Of a stretch of 11,766 nt of DNA, positions 1 to 6,206 are shown in pieces; position 1 is the first letter of the stretch; each line of letters starts with the position of its first letter. The notes below the pieces were generated by a model that was given only the letters and a program-made list of their open reading frames with translations, made no database searches and was not told the origin of the DNA. The DNA comes from Akkermansiaceae bacterium (GTDB lineage Bacteria > Verrucomicrobiota > Verrucomicrobiia > Verrucomicrobiales > Akkermansiaceae). A program made the translations under genes and the position numbers. Where the stretch lies: contig JAHDGN010000007.1 in NCBI GenBank assembly GCA_020627645.1, positions 1 to 11,766 of the forward strand, read 5' to 3'.

Positions 1-1
1 G

Positions 2-256
2 ACAAGTGGGTATATTATGTGGAGCCATCGTACCGGTGGGATCTTGGGGAAGGTGGGGGTGTTCGGGAGGTATAGTCATTATGAGTTTGCGCGTGGTGCA
101 GGGAATGCCCGGGGGGGGGAGTTTGATGAGTATTCTGTGGGGGTGAATTATTGGCCGTTTGAGACGGTTGTTTTAAAATTTGATTACACTCGGATTGAAG
201 AAGACGGAAAAGAAGACAATGACACGTATAACTTTGGGGTGGGATATAGTTTCTAG
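2..256 (+). CDS. C-terminal end of an outer-membrane beta-barrel porin (partial)
   Basis: The frame is open from the window edge (first full codon at base 2) to TAG at 254-256, giving about 84 residues of a protein that starts outside the window. The visible part alternates polar and aromatic/hydrophobic residues in short strands (FGRYSHYEF, YSVGVNYWPF, VVLKFDYTRIEE, TYNFGVGYSF). It ends in phenylalanine, the classic C-terminal signature recognised by the BAM complex. The pattern 'GVNYWP..TVVLKFDY' followed by a final 'FGVGYSF' strand resembles phosphate-selective-porin (OprO/OprP-like) and related general porins, but specificity cannot be read from this fragment. The gene for an exported FMN-binding protein begins within or just after its last codons, so the porin is probably the upstream member of the same operon and could admit a substrate or metal for that redox system. 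That link is inference. Confidence 0.72.
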   Translation, partial: TSGYIMWSHRTGGILGKVGVFGRYSHYEFARGAGNARGGEFDEYSVGVNYWPFETVVLKFDYTRIEEDGKEDNDTYNFGVGYSF

Positions 257-761
257 GTTTGTGAGGCCTTTGTTCGTCCTGGTGCTGTTCCTCATGGGGG
301 GCAGTGCCTTTGGCGCGTCAAAGGTTTACCAGAAACCTTCGGAGTTTGTGAAATCTGCGTTGGGTTCGGTTCCTAAGACGCAGGCGATCCGGCTGACGGC
401 TCATCAGCAGAGGGCTGTGAAGGCGATTTTGGGTAAGAATTATAAGACGAGGTCGGTGCGTCACTGGACGAAAGGGGATAAGACGGCGTTCATCTTGGAG
501 GAGATCGGGAAGACTGAATATATCACGACGGGTTTTGTGGTGAAGAAGGGGCAGATTGAGTCGGTGAAGGTGTTGGTCTATCGTGAGTCGCATGGTGGGG
601 AGGTGGCGAGGAAGTCGTTTACGAATCAGTTGAGAAAAACGTCGTTGCAGCGAAATCGTCGCATTTCTCGGAAGCCTCGGAATATAGCTGGCGCGACTTT
701 GTCGGTTCGGGCGATGACGAAGTTGGCGAGGTTGGCTTTGTATTTGGATGGTGAAAAATGA
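219..761 (+). CDS. Exported FMN-binding domain protein (covalent flavin carrier)
   Basis: From ATG 219 the protein has 180 residues. A hydrophobic stretch at about residues 18-34 (VRPLFVLVLFLMGGSAFG) looks like a cleavable signal peptide, so the protein should act outside the cytoplasm. The rest fits an FMN-binding domain: a beta section (TGFVVKKGQIESVKVLVYRE, about 109-128), then an NIAGATLS motif in which Thr160 corresponds to the threonine esterified with FMN in the [S/A]-G-A-T signature. Such proteins are flavinylated by ApbE, and an apbE gene lies two genes downstream. The flavin would shuttle electrons in the periplasm. The start is uncertain: ATG 219 overlaps the porin end by 38 bases and leaves a long n-region, while GTG 261 would leave a shorter signal and no overlap. 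The stop overlaps the next start (ATGA at 758-761), implying translational coupling. Confidence 0.83.
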   Translation: MTRITLGWDIVSRFVRPLFVLVLFLMGGSAFGASKVYQKPSEFVKSALGSVPKTQAIRLTAHQQRAVKAILGKNYKTRSVRHWTKGDKTAFILEEIGKTEYITTGFVVKKGQIESVKVLVYRESHGGEVARKSFTNQLRKTSLQRNRRISRKPRNIAGATLSVRAMTKLARLALYLDGEK

Positions 762-1501
762 GTTCTGAGCAGCCAAGGCGCCGTCGGGCTTTCGCGAGGA
801 GGTGGCATCGTTGGCTGGGTGTTATCGCTGCCATTCCGGTTTTGTGGCTTTGTGTGAGTGGTTTGATTTTGAATCATGCGGACCATTTGGGGTTGCATGA
901 TCAGGAGGTGAAAAATGAATGGGTGCTGAGGCACTATCGGCAGTTGCCGGATGGGGAGCCTGTGGGGTTGCGCATTGGCGATCGTCTTGTCTGGGGGTGG
1001 GGTGGGATGGTGTTTTTGGATGAGAAGTTGTTGGAGTTACCTGGGGAGTTGAAGGGGGCGGTGGCGGTGCGGGGGTATTTGGCGGTGGCGACCGATGAAG
1101 CAGTTGGTGTTTTTGATGGAATGGATGAGATGGAGATTCAGTTGGATGACTTGAGTCTTCCTGAAGGAGGGGTGGTTTCAGTTTCGGAGAGTGATGATCA
1201 TTTGATGGTTTTGAGTGAGGGTGGTTGGGTGCGGATGAGTGAGGAATTTTTGGATTATGAGAGTGATCATCTTTTTCAAGCGAAGGTGGTGAGTTTGAGA
1301 GGATTGGACGATGCTGGGGTGGAGGTGGCGGAAAAAGTTGTTCAATCTCGGGGTGCAATGCCTCTTTCTCGTGTGATTTTGGATGCTCATTCGGGAAGGT
1401 TATTTGGCTGGCCGGGTTGGTTGATGACTGATCTGACTGCGGTTTCTTTGATTGTGTTGACCCTTTTGGGGTTGAGGCTGTTTCCAAAGAGAAAGGGGTG
1501 A
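758..1501 (+). CDS. PepSY-associated transmembrane helix protein
   Basis: A 247-residue protein with two membrane helices and an extracytoplasmic middle. Residues 15-39 (RRWHRWLGVIAAIPVLWLC and on) form helix 1, beginning with the W-H-R-W-L-G signature of PepSY-associated TM proteins and ending in LNHADHLGLH. Residues 207-217 (ILDAHSGRLFG) and 225-242 match the typical 'D-H-x-G-R-x-F-G' approach and second helix. His17, His40, His43, His47 and His211 lie near the membrane faces and could bind haem or contact a quinone, but this is not demonstrated. The loop between the helices (about 48-205) is acidic and variable. The gene overlaps its neighbours on both sides (ATGA with the FMN-binding gene, TGATG with apbE). 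The likely role is to link the membrane electron pool to the flavinylated carrier; exact function is inferred from context. Composition is very G-rich and C-poor. Confidence 0.8.
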   Translation: MSSEQPRRRRAFARRWHRWLGVIAAIPVLWLCVSGLILNHADHLGLHDQEVKNEWVLRHYRQLPDGEPVGLRIGDRLVWGWGGMVFLDEKLLELPGELKGAVAVRGYLAVATDEAVGVFDGMDEMEIQLDDLSLPEGGVVSVSESDDHLMVLSEGGWVRMSEEFLDYESDHLFQAKVVSLRGLDDAGVEVAEKVVQSRGAMPLSRVILDAHSGRLFGWPGWLMTDLTAVSLIVLTLLGLRLFPKRKG

Positions 1502-2352
1502 TGAGAAGGCGAGGTTTTTTGGGGGCTCTGAGTGGTCTTTGCGGAGGTGTTTTGCTTTCGGGATGTCGAAGGGGTGAGGATGTGAAGGTGTGGCGTGGGG
1601 TGGTGATGGGAATTGAAGTGACGGTGAGTTACGTTGGTGATCTGAAAGTGGACCGTGCGTTGGAGTCAGTTCTTAGAGTTGAAGGGGAATTGAGCTTGTG
1701 GCTAAGGGATTCTGCTTTGAGTCAATTGAACCGGGATGGTTATTTGAGGAATCCGCCTCGTTCGATTCTGGATTGTTTGAAGAAGTGCGAGGAGTTGTAT
1801 CAGGCGACGGATGGATTGTTTGATCCAACGATTGAGTCTTATTTGGGTTGGATGCGGGAGAGGTTTCGGGCTGGGGATCGTCCGAGTAAGGTTGAACGAG
1901 AGGAGAAGTTGCAATTGGTTGATTTTCGTTTGGTCAGTGTGAGTGATGACAGGGTTGAGGTGGAGGAGGGAGTTAGGTTGAATTTTAATGCAATGGCTCA
2001 GGGGTATCTGACTGACCTTTTGTGGCACGAGCTCGGCCAGGGTGAGGCCTTGGTCAATTTGGGGGAGTATCGGGTTTTGGGAAATCGGGAATGGCCGGTC
2101 ATTGTTGAGGGGGATGAATTGATGATTCGGCGTGCTTTGGCGGTGTCGAGTGGTGCTGGTGAGAGGTTGTCTGCGACTGATTTGGCGAATCATTTGATCG
2201 ATCCAAAAACGGGGGGGAGCCCTCCTCCGCGCCGGGTTGTTGCGGTGCAGGCCGATGAGGCGTGGTTGGCTGATGGTTTGGCGACTGTTGTTGCTGTTGG
2301 AGGGGAGGTGCCAGATGGATATCAAGATGTGGATGTGAGAATCTGGGAGTAG
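1501..2352 (+). CDS. apbE: FAD:protein FMN transferase, exported lipoprotein
   Basis: This enzyme transfers FMN from FAD to a threonine of target proteins, here most simply the FMN-binding protein two genes upstream. ATG 1501 is preferred over GTG 1498 because it forms a TGATG junction with the preceding stop; it gives 283 residues. The N-terminus has twin arginines (MRRRGFLG), a hydrophobic stretch and a lipobox LLSGC with Cys22, suggesting an exported, possibly Tat-dependent lipoprotein. Family motifs in order: SALSQLNRD (about 71-79), TDGLFDPTIESYLGWMR (103-119), LNFNAMAQGYLTD (160-172), ALVNLGEY (183-190), ALAVSSGAGERL (212-223), NHLIDPKTG (230-238) and ADGLATVVAVGG (257-268), the last carrying the Asp/Thr of the metal site. 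The first residue of the usual D-[LF]-[GN]-[GA]-I-A-[KQ]-G motif is Asn here, an unusual change, but overall the enzyme looks intact. Confidence 0.9.
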   Translation: MRRRGFLGALSGLCGGVLLSGCRRGEDVKVWRGVVMGIEVTVSYVGDLKVDRALESVLRVEGELSLWLRDSALSQLNRDGYLRNPPRSILDCLKKCEELYQATDGLFDPTIESYLGWMRERFRAGDRPSKVEREEKLQLVDFRLVSVSDDRVEVEEGVRLNFNAMAQGYLTDLLWHELGQGEALVNLGEYRVLGNREWPVIVEGDELMIRRALAVSSGAGERLSATDLANHLIDPKTGGSPPPRRVVAVQADEAWLADGLATVVAVGGEVPDGYQDVDVRIWE

Positions 2353-2408
2353 GAATTTGTTCGATTGGTGTTGCGATTCTTTTGGGGGTTTCGGTATGTC
2401 ATTGGGGC

Positions 2409-4868
2409 ATGTTGAGAGTCGTTCTTTTCTTTTGTTTTGTGATGTGTGGGTGGGTTTGTGGGAAGTCACCTTTACCGCCGAATACTCCGTTGCCTGATTT
2501 GAGGAAGGAGGTGGTTGAGGGTTTTAAAGACACCTACCATTTGGGGCCGACGGGGTTGAGGGGGTGGATTCATAAGCATGCTTCTTACGCCACTCCGAGT
2601 GATTTTGAGGCTTTTTTCACGACCAAAGATTCGAGGCAAATCTTGGTGACTCAAGTTGATGAGGGTTCTCCGGCGGATGGTCAGCTGAAGGTTGGAGATG
2701 TGATCATCGGAGCTGGTGAAGGTTTGTTTCAGTATGATGTGAGGAAGGCGTGGGCGGATGCGATTGATGATGCGGAGACTGCTGAGAAGGGAGGGGTTCT
2801 GAGGGTTTTGCGTTGGCGTTCAATTGAGCCACGAGCTGATGGTTCTTTGAGGCAAGGGAAGGGGACGGAGGAGTGGGTGGATTTGAAGCTGAGGGTGTTG
2901 GGGAGTTATAGCCAAACTGCGCCATATGATTGCGAGAAGTCTGGGTTGATTGTCAATGAGACGGCGGAATGGATTTCAAAGGGAAACGGAGGGGCGCGTT
3001 TGAATTTCGATGTGCTTGGGTTGTTGGCGACTGGGGAAGAGAAATTTGTGAAGAGAGCGAAGGAGATATTGGATCAGAGGAAAATAGCGCGGCAAGACTT
3101 GAAGCTCAGTATTGCGCGGTCGCGTGGTCATATGTCTTGGGGGTGGTCTTACAATGCGGTGATCCTTGCGGAGTATTATTTAATGACGGGAGATGAATCG
3201 GTTTTACCTGCTTTGCGAGAGTATGCGGTTTCCCTTGCGATGGGGCAGTCGAATGCTGGAAACTGGGGCCAAACGATCGCGACTTTATCTCAGAACAGGG
3301 GGAAGATGCATGGCCGATTGGCTGGGTATGGGGCTTTAAACCAAGTTGGTTTGATTTGTTACATGGCATTGATTTATGCGGAACGGTGTGGGATTTCGCA
3401 TCCAGAGATTACCAAGGCATTGGCAAAGAGTGACGGCTACTTTGGTTATTTTGCGGGCAAGGGGGCGATTCCTTATGGGTATGACCATCCATTGCCGTAT
3501 ATGTTGACGAACAATGGGATGAGTGGTTCGGCAGCCTTGGCTTTTGGGCTTCGGGGTGATCGAGGCCAGTCCAAGTTTTACTCGCTGATGAGTGCAGCGG
3601 CTCACGAGAAGACAGAGGTGGGGCATACGGGGACGTTTTTTGGAACTTTTTGGACGCCGTTGGGTGCCAATTTGGCTGGCCCAGAGGTGTGTGCTGAGTT
3701 TTTTAGGCAGCATCGCTGGTTGCATACTTTAGCGAGGTCTTGGAAGGGGGGCTTTGTTTATCAGGCTCCTGGAGGTCGATTTGGAGGGAGTCGGGATTCG
3801 TATAGCGGGATTAGTTCGGCGGCGGCTCATTTGATGTTCTACTCGGTTCCGCGACGTGCGCTCTTTTTGACGGGCAAGAAGGCGGATCGGTCTTTTTGGT
3901 TGAAGGGGGATGAGGCAAAGAAGGCAGTTGGGGTCAGCCTTGTTGACTATTCTCAGTTGGAGGAGGGGGAGTTGTTTGGGTATTTCGGGGCTCAAATTCC
4001 GATGGTTCGATTGAAAGCTGTCGATGAGTTGCTTCGAAGAGGGGGAAGCTACATTCTGCGGTGCCAAGGTTTATTGAAGACGGGAAGGGTTGAGGAAAAA
4101 ATTGCGGCGATTGACCTTTTGGCTAAGTTGGGGCGGAAGTCGATCGGGGTGCAAGATGATTTGGTTCGGCTGGTGAATGATCCCAATGAGGATCTCTGGG
4201 TAAGGAACCGGGCGATACGGGCTTTGGGATCCGTGCTCTCACCGACTTTGAAGGATGCGAACTTGTTGTTGGATTTGGGCGTGTCGGGTCGGCTTGACGA
4301 CACTCGAGGTGATTTGGAGCGTGAGTTGGCGATCGCGACGGCCAAGGTAATCAAAGATCCCTATCCTCTGGGGGTGGATCGGAAAAGATTTTATCAGGTC
4401 ATCCGAAAATATTTAAAGGGGAGGCATCATCTGACCCGGACGGCGGGAGTTCGACTGATGAAAAATATTCCGATCAACGAGCTTCATTTAGTTTCGGAAG
4501 ACCTGGTGGAGTTGATTCGTGGTGAGAGTCCTGACTTTGTCACCTATCACGCTGATGCAGATCGGGGCACTGCGTTATCTATCTTTGAGCGTTTGGGGGT
4601 TGAGGATGGGGTTGCGTTGAGTATTGAGACGATCGAGCCTGGGAGGTGGGGCCAAAAATGGAGGTTGGCGGGAAAAGAGACTGGGCGATTTGCGATTTTG
4701 AGGCGTTATGGTGGGAATGCTCAGTCAGGATTGCCGGCTCTGGAGGAGATGGCCGATCGTCTTGGGGAGTCGGGGCGAGATTTGATCGAGTTTATCAAGA
4801 CATCTCCAAAAGTGAGAACCTTGGTGTCATTGGAGGAGTTGACGAAGTTGGCAGGCGAGGAAAAGTAA
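2409..4868 (+). CDS. Large exported PDZ plus helical-repeat protein (DUF6288-like)
   Basis: From ATG 2409 it is 819 residues; an upstream in-frame TTG at 2382 would add nine residues that look less like a signal peptide. Residues 1-19 (MLRVVLFFCFVMCGWVCGK) are a signal peptide. Residues about 66-165 form a PDZ-like domain (ILVTQVDEGSPADGQLKVGD is the carboxylate-loop and strand region). Residues about 190-500 are rich in Trp, Tyr and Gly with repeated helices (HMSWGWSYNAVILAEYY, NAGNWGQTIATLS, GRFGGSRDSYSGISSAAAH), suggesting an alpha/alpha toroid fold like terpene-cyclase or glycan-processing enzymes. Residues about 545-730 look like HEAT repeats. This architecture resembles DUF6288 proteins of Planctomycetes and Verrucomicrobia; I recall no characterised function. 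It starts 56 bases after apbE, so it may share the upstream operon, but no functional link is evident. Confidence 0.82.
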   Translation: MLRVVLFFCFVMCGWVCGKSPLPPNTPLPDLRKEVVEGFKDTYHLGPTGLRGWIHKHASYATPSDFEAFFTTKDSRQILVTQVDEGSPADGQLKVGDVIIGAGEGLFQYDVRKAWADAIDDAETAEKGGVLRVLRWRSIEPRADGSLRQGKGTEEWVDLKLRVLGSYSQTAPYDCEKSGLIVNETAEWISKGNGGARLNFDVLGLLATGEEKFVKRAKEILDQRKIARQDLKLSIARSRGHMSWGWSYNAVILAEYYLMTGDESVLPALREYAVSLAMGQSNAGNWGQTIATLSQNRGKMHGRLAGYGALNQVGLICYMALIYAERCGISHPEITKALAKSDGYFGYFAGKGAIPYGYDHPLPYMLTNNGMSGSAALAFGLRGDRGQSKFYSLMSAAAHEKTEVGHTGTFFGTFWTPLGANLAGPEVCAEFFRQHRWLHTLARSWKGGFVYQAPGGRFGGSRDSYSGISSAAAHLMFYSVPRRALFLTGKKADRSFWLKGDEAKKAVGVSLVDYSQLEEGELFGYFGAQIPMVRLKAVDELLRRGGSYILRCQGLLKTGRVEEKIAAIDLLAKLGRKSIGVQDDLVRLVNDPNEDLWVRNRAIRALGSVLSPTLKDANLLLDLGVSGRLDDTRGDLERELAIATAKVIKDPYPLGVDRKRFYQVIRKYLKGRHHLTRTAGVRLMKNIPINELHLVSEDLVELIRGESPDFVTYHADADRGTALSIFERLGVEDGVALSIETIEPGRWGQKWRLAGKETGRFAILRRYGGNAQSGLPALEEMADRLGESGRDLIEFIKTSPKVRTLVSLEELTKLAGEEK

Positions 4869-4931
4869 AAGGTCATGGGGGAAAATTTTAAAGTTTTGAG
4901 AGTCAATTGGGTCGTTTCTTGCAGTTTTTAA

Positions 4932-4953
4932 GTTTCCCTGACTGTCAGGAAAC
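4932..4953. terminator. Imperfect hairpin downstream of the large exported protein gene
   Basis: GTTTCCCTGA and TCAGGAAAC pair around a CTG loop with one bulged C, and the flanking bases (TTTTTAA before, CTAAACT after) extend the symmetry imperfectly. It lies 63 bases after the stop at 4868, a plausible position for transcription termination. There is no run of T directly after the stem on the + strand, so intrinsic termination would be weak. The repeat also covers a -35-like CTGACT and could instead be an operator. Confidence 0.35.
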
Positions 4954-5035
4954 CTAAACTAAAATAGTGAGAAAGCCTTATGAGGCTTAGGATTATGAGG
5001 ATTTTTGATCGTGTCATTTTTTTTCGAAAAACCTC

Positions 5036-5063
5036 TTGTCAGACTGCATTTCATTTCTATAGT
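5036..5063 (+). promoter_or_regulatory. Candidate sigma70 promoter of the ribosomal operon
   Basis: TTGTCA (5036-5041) matches the -35 consensus TTGACA at five of six positions. TATAGT (5058-5063) matches the -10 consensus TATAAT at five of six. The spacer is 16 bases and is AT-rich toward its 3' end. A run of eight or more T just upstream (5017-5024) and nearby A-rich sequence could act as an UP-like element. Transcription would begin near 5070, leaving about 215 bases of leader before rpsL. This is the best promoter match I found in the gap, but start-site data are lacking. Confidence 0.55.
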
Positions 5064-5082
5064 TGCGGCCCCCAAATCGGAG

Positions 5083-5247
5083 CCGGTGTTTTTCACCTCA
5101 CGAGATGTCAAATCTGGTTCCTTCATGTTGATTTTCACTATCGGGTGCACACCGGAAAAATGGCTCTTGCGAGGAATCTCGCTGACCTCCCGGCGCGCCG
5201 AGTCGGTTGAGAAGAAACAAAAATTTTAGGTCTTCAGCTTGCTGAGG
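5083..5247 (+). promoter_or_regulatory. Potentially structured 5' leader of rpsL
   Basis: Several complementary segments lie between the predicted start of transcription and rpsL. CCGGTGT at 5083-5089 pairs perfectly with ACACCGG at 5149-5155. AGAT/ATCT (5103-5106 with 5112-5115) sits inside that pairing. GCGAG/CTCGC closes a GAAT loop at 5169-5182. CGGCGCGCCG (5191-5200) is self-complementary. CTTCAG/CTGAGG closes a CUUG tetraloop at 5232-5247 and includes a G-U pair. Ribosomal operons are often autoregulated through leaders, so an S12- or S7-responsive element is possible, but no known leader family was recognised. Confidence 0.35.
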
Positions 5248-5285
5248 AAATTTATAAGAAAACGCAGTCCTTAAAAGATCGCATT

Positions 5286-5666
5286 ATGCCCACCATTAAC
5301 CAACTTGTCCGAAAAGGTCGCAAAAAGATTGTCAGTAAATCAAAGTCGCCTGCACTGAGTAATTGCCCTCAGCGTAGAGGGGTCTGTTTGCAAGTGTATA
5401 CCCGGACGCCCAAGAAGCCGAACTCCGCATTGCGTAAAGTCGCGAAGGTTCGTTTGACCAATGGATATGAAGTCATTGCCTATATCGGTGGTGAGGGACA
5501 CAACCTTCAGGAGCACTCAATTGTTTTGGTGCGTGGAGGCCGGGTGAAGGATCTTCCGGGTGTTCGTTATCACATTGTCCGTGGTTCGCTTGACACTCTT
5601 GGAGTGGACGGCAGGAAGCAAGGGCGTTCAAAATATGGAGCTAAGCGTCCGAAGGACTCCAAGTAA
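5286..5666 (+). CDS. rpsL: 30S ribosomal protein S12
   Basis: A 126-residue, full-length S12, the decoding-centre protein of the small subunit. Diagnostic segments are MPTINQLVRKGR at the start, SPALSNCPQRRGVC (21-34), YTRTPKKPNSALRKVAKVRL (38-57), HSIVLVRGGRVKDLPGVRYH (77-96) and the basic C-terminal tail SKYGAKRPKDSK. Lys43 and Lys88, the positions commonly changed in streptomycin-resistant mutants, are the wild-type lysines. Asp89, the residue methylthiolated by RimO in E. coli, is present. It is the first gene of the operon, and rpsG follows after 34 bases. There is no clear Shine-Dalgarno sequence; the leader ends in CTTAAAAGATCGCATT. Confidence 0.98.
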   Translation: MPTINQLVRKGRKKIVSKSKSPALSNCPQRRGVCLQVYTRTPKKPNSALRKVAKVRLTNGYEVIAYIGGEGHNLQEHSIVLVRGGRVKDLPGVRYHIVRGSLDTLGVDGRKQGRSKYGAKRPKDSK

Positions 5667-5700
5667 CTTTAATTAATTTTAACTAGAACATTTTAATACC

Positions 5701-6174
5701 ATGGCCCGTCGTAAAAGAGTCTACGCCAATAAGGTTTACCGCGATCCTAAGTTTGATAGTCAGGTTGTTGGTCGCATGATTTCGAAGGTGATGAAGGATG
5801 GAAAGCGTTCACTCGCTGAGCGGATTGTTTATGCAGCCATCGATCGCGCAAACGAGGGGACCGATACGATCGATCCTCTTGAGATTCTGAATCGTGCGAT
5901 TGAGAATGCAAAGCCGAGGGTTGAAGTGAAGTCTCGTCGGGTGGGTGGTGCTACTTATCAGGTTCCTTTGGAGGTCGATGCAAACCGGTCCGAGTCGCTT
6001 GGAATGCGTTGGATTAACAATTTTGCTCGTTCCAAGAAGGGGACTCCGATGCATGTTGCTCTTGCGAATGAGATCAAGGATGCGGCGAACAACACGGGTA
6101 ACTCAGTTCGCAAGCGCGACGATGTTCACAAGATGGCTCAGGCGAACAGAGCCTTTGCTCACTTCCGTTTCTAA
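5701..6174 (+). CDS. rpsG: 30S ribosomal protein S7
   Basis: A 157-residue S7, which nucleates assembly of the 30S head and contacts the E-site tRNA. Recognised by MARRKR at the start, YRDPKFDSQVVGRMISKVMK (13-32), the central PRVEVKSRRVGGATYQVPLE (72-91) and a C-terminal stretch with KRDDVHKMAQANRAFAHFR. Length matches bacterial S7. It lies between rpsL and fusA, with 34- and 32-base gaps. The 34-base gap before it is almost entirely A/T and has no S7-binding structure like the one that regulates the E. coli str operon there. It also has no Shine-Dalgarno sequence; the start ATG is preceded by CATTTTAATACC. Confidence 0.98.
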   Translation: MARRKRVYANKVYRDPKFDSQVVGRMISKVMKDGKRSLAERIVYAAIDRANEGTDTIDPLEILNRAIENAKPRVEVKSRRVGGATYQVPLEVDANRSESLGMRWINNFARSKKGTPMHVALANEIKDAANNTGNSVRKRDDVHKMAQANRAFAHFRF

Positions 6175-6206
6175 ATTTTGTATTCTCATTCTAGCTAGTT
6201 ATCGTC

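Larger units (their letters stand above)
4869..5285 (+). other. Non-coding gap between the large exported protein and the ribosomal operon
   Basis: This 417-base stretch has no convincing gene. The short open frames starting at 4980 and 5005 begin upstream of the predicted transcription start and resemble no family. It contains an imperfect inverted repeat (4932-4953), a small perfect hairpin (4973-4978 with 4983-4988, loop TATG) that is followed by an 8-base direct repeat TTATGAGG (4978-4985 and 4993-5000), a sigma70-type promoter (5036-5063) and a potentially structured leader up to rpsL. A weaker promoter-like pair, CTGACT at 4938-4943 and TAAAAT at 4960-4965 with 16 bases between, overlaps the first inverted repeat. 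No tRNA-like structure was seen. Confidence 0.6.

Noticed and set aside
822..1487. Long reverse-strand open frame opposite the PepSY-associated gene
   Set aside because: Its proline-, serine- and histidine-rich translation is what the complement of a G-rich, C-poor gene produces; the + strand product has clear family motifs.
1702..2469. Long reverse-strand open frame opposite apbE
   Set aside because: It spans the apbE stop and the next gene's start, has low-complexity composition and shows no domain; apbE on the + strand is convincing.
2969..3196. Second-frame + strand open frames inside the large exported protein (also 4646-4891)
   Set aside because: They lie inside a long coherent coding frame and have no start signals or recognisable motifs.
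4978..5000. Two copies of TTATGAGG, considered as a CRISPR-like or iteron repeat
   Set aside because: Only two 8-base copies 15 bases apart are present, too few and too short for an array or origin.
5005..5229. Short open frames on the + strand before rpsL (also 4980-5210)
   Set aside because: They start upstream of the likely transcription start, lack ribosome-binding signals, run through the leader hairpins and resemble no family.
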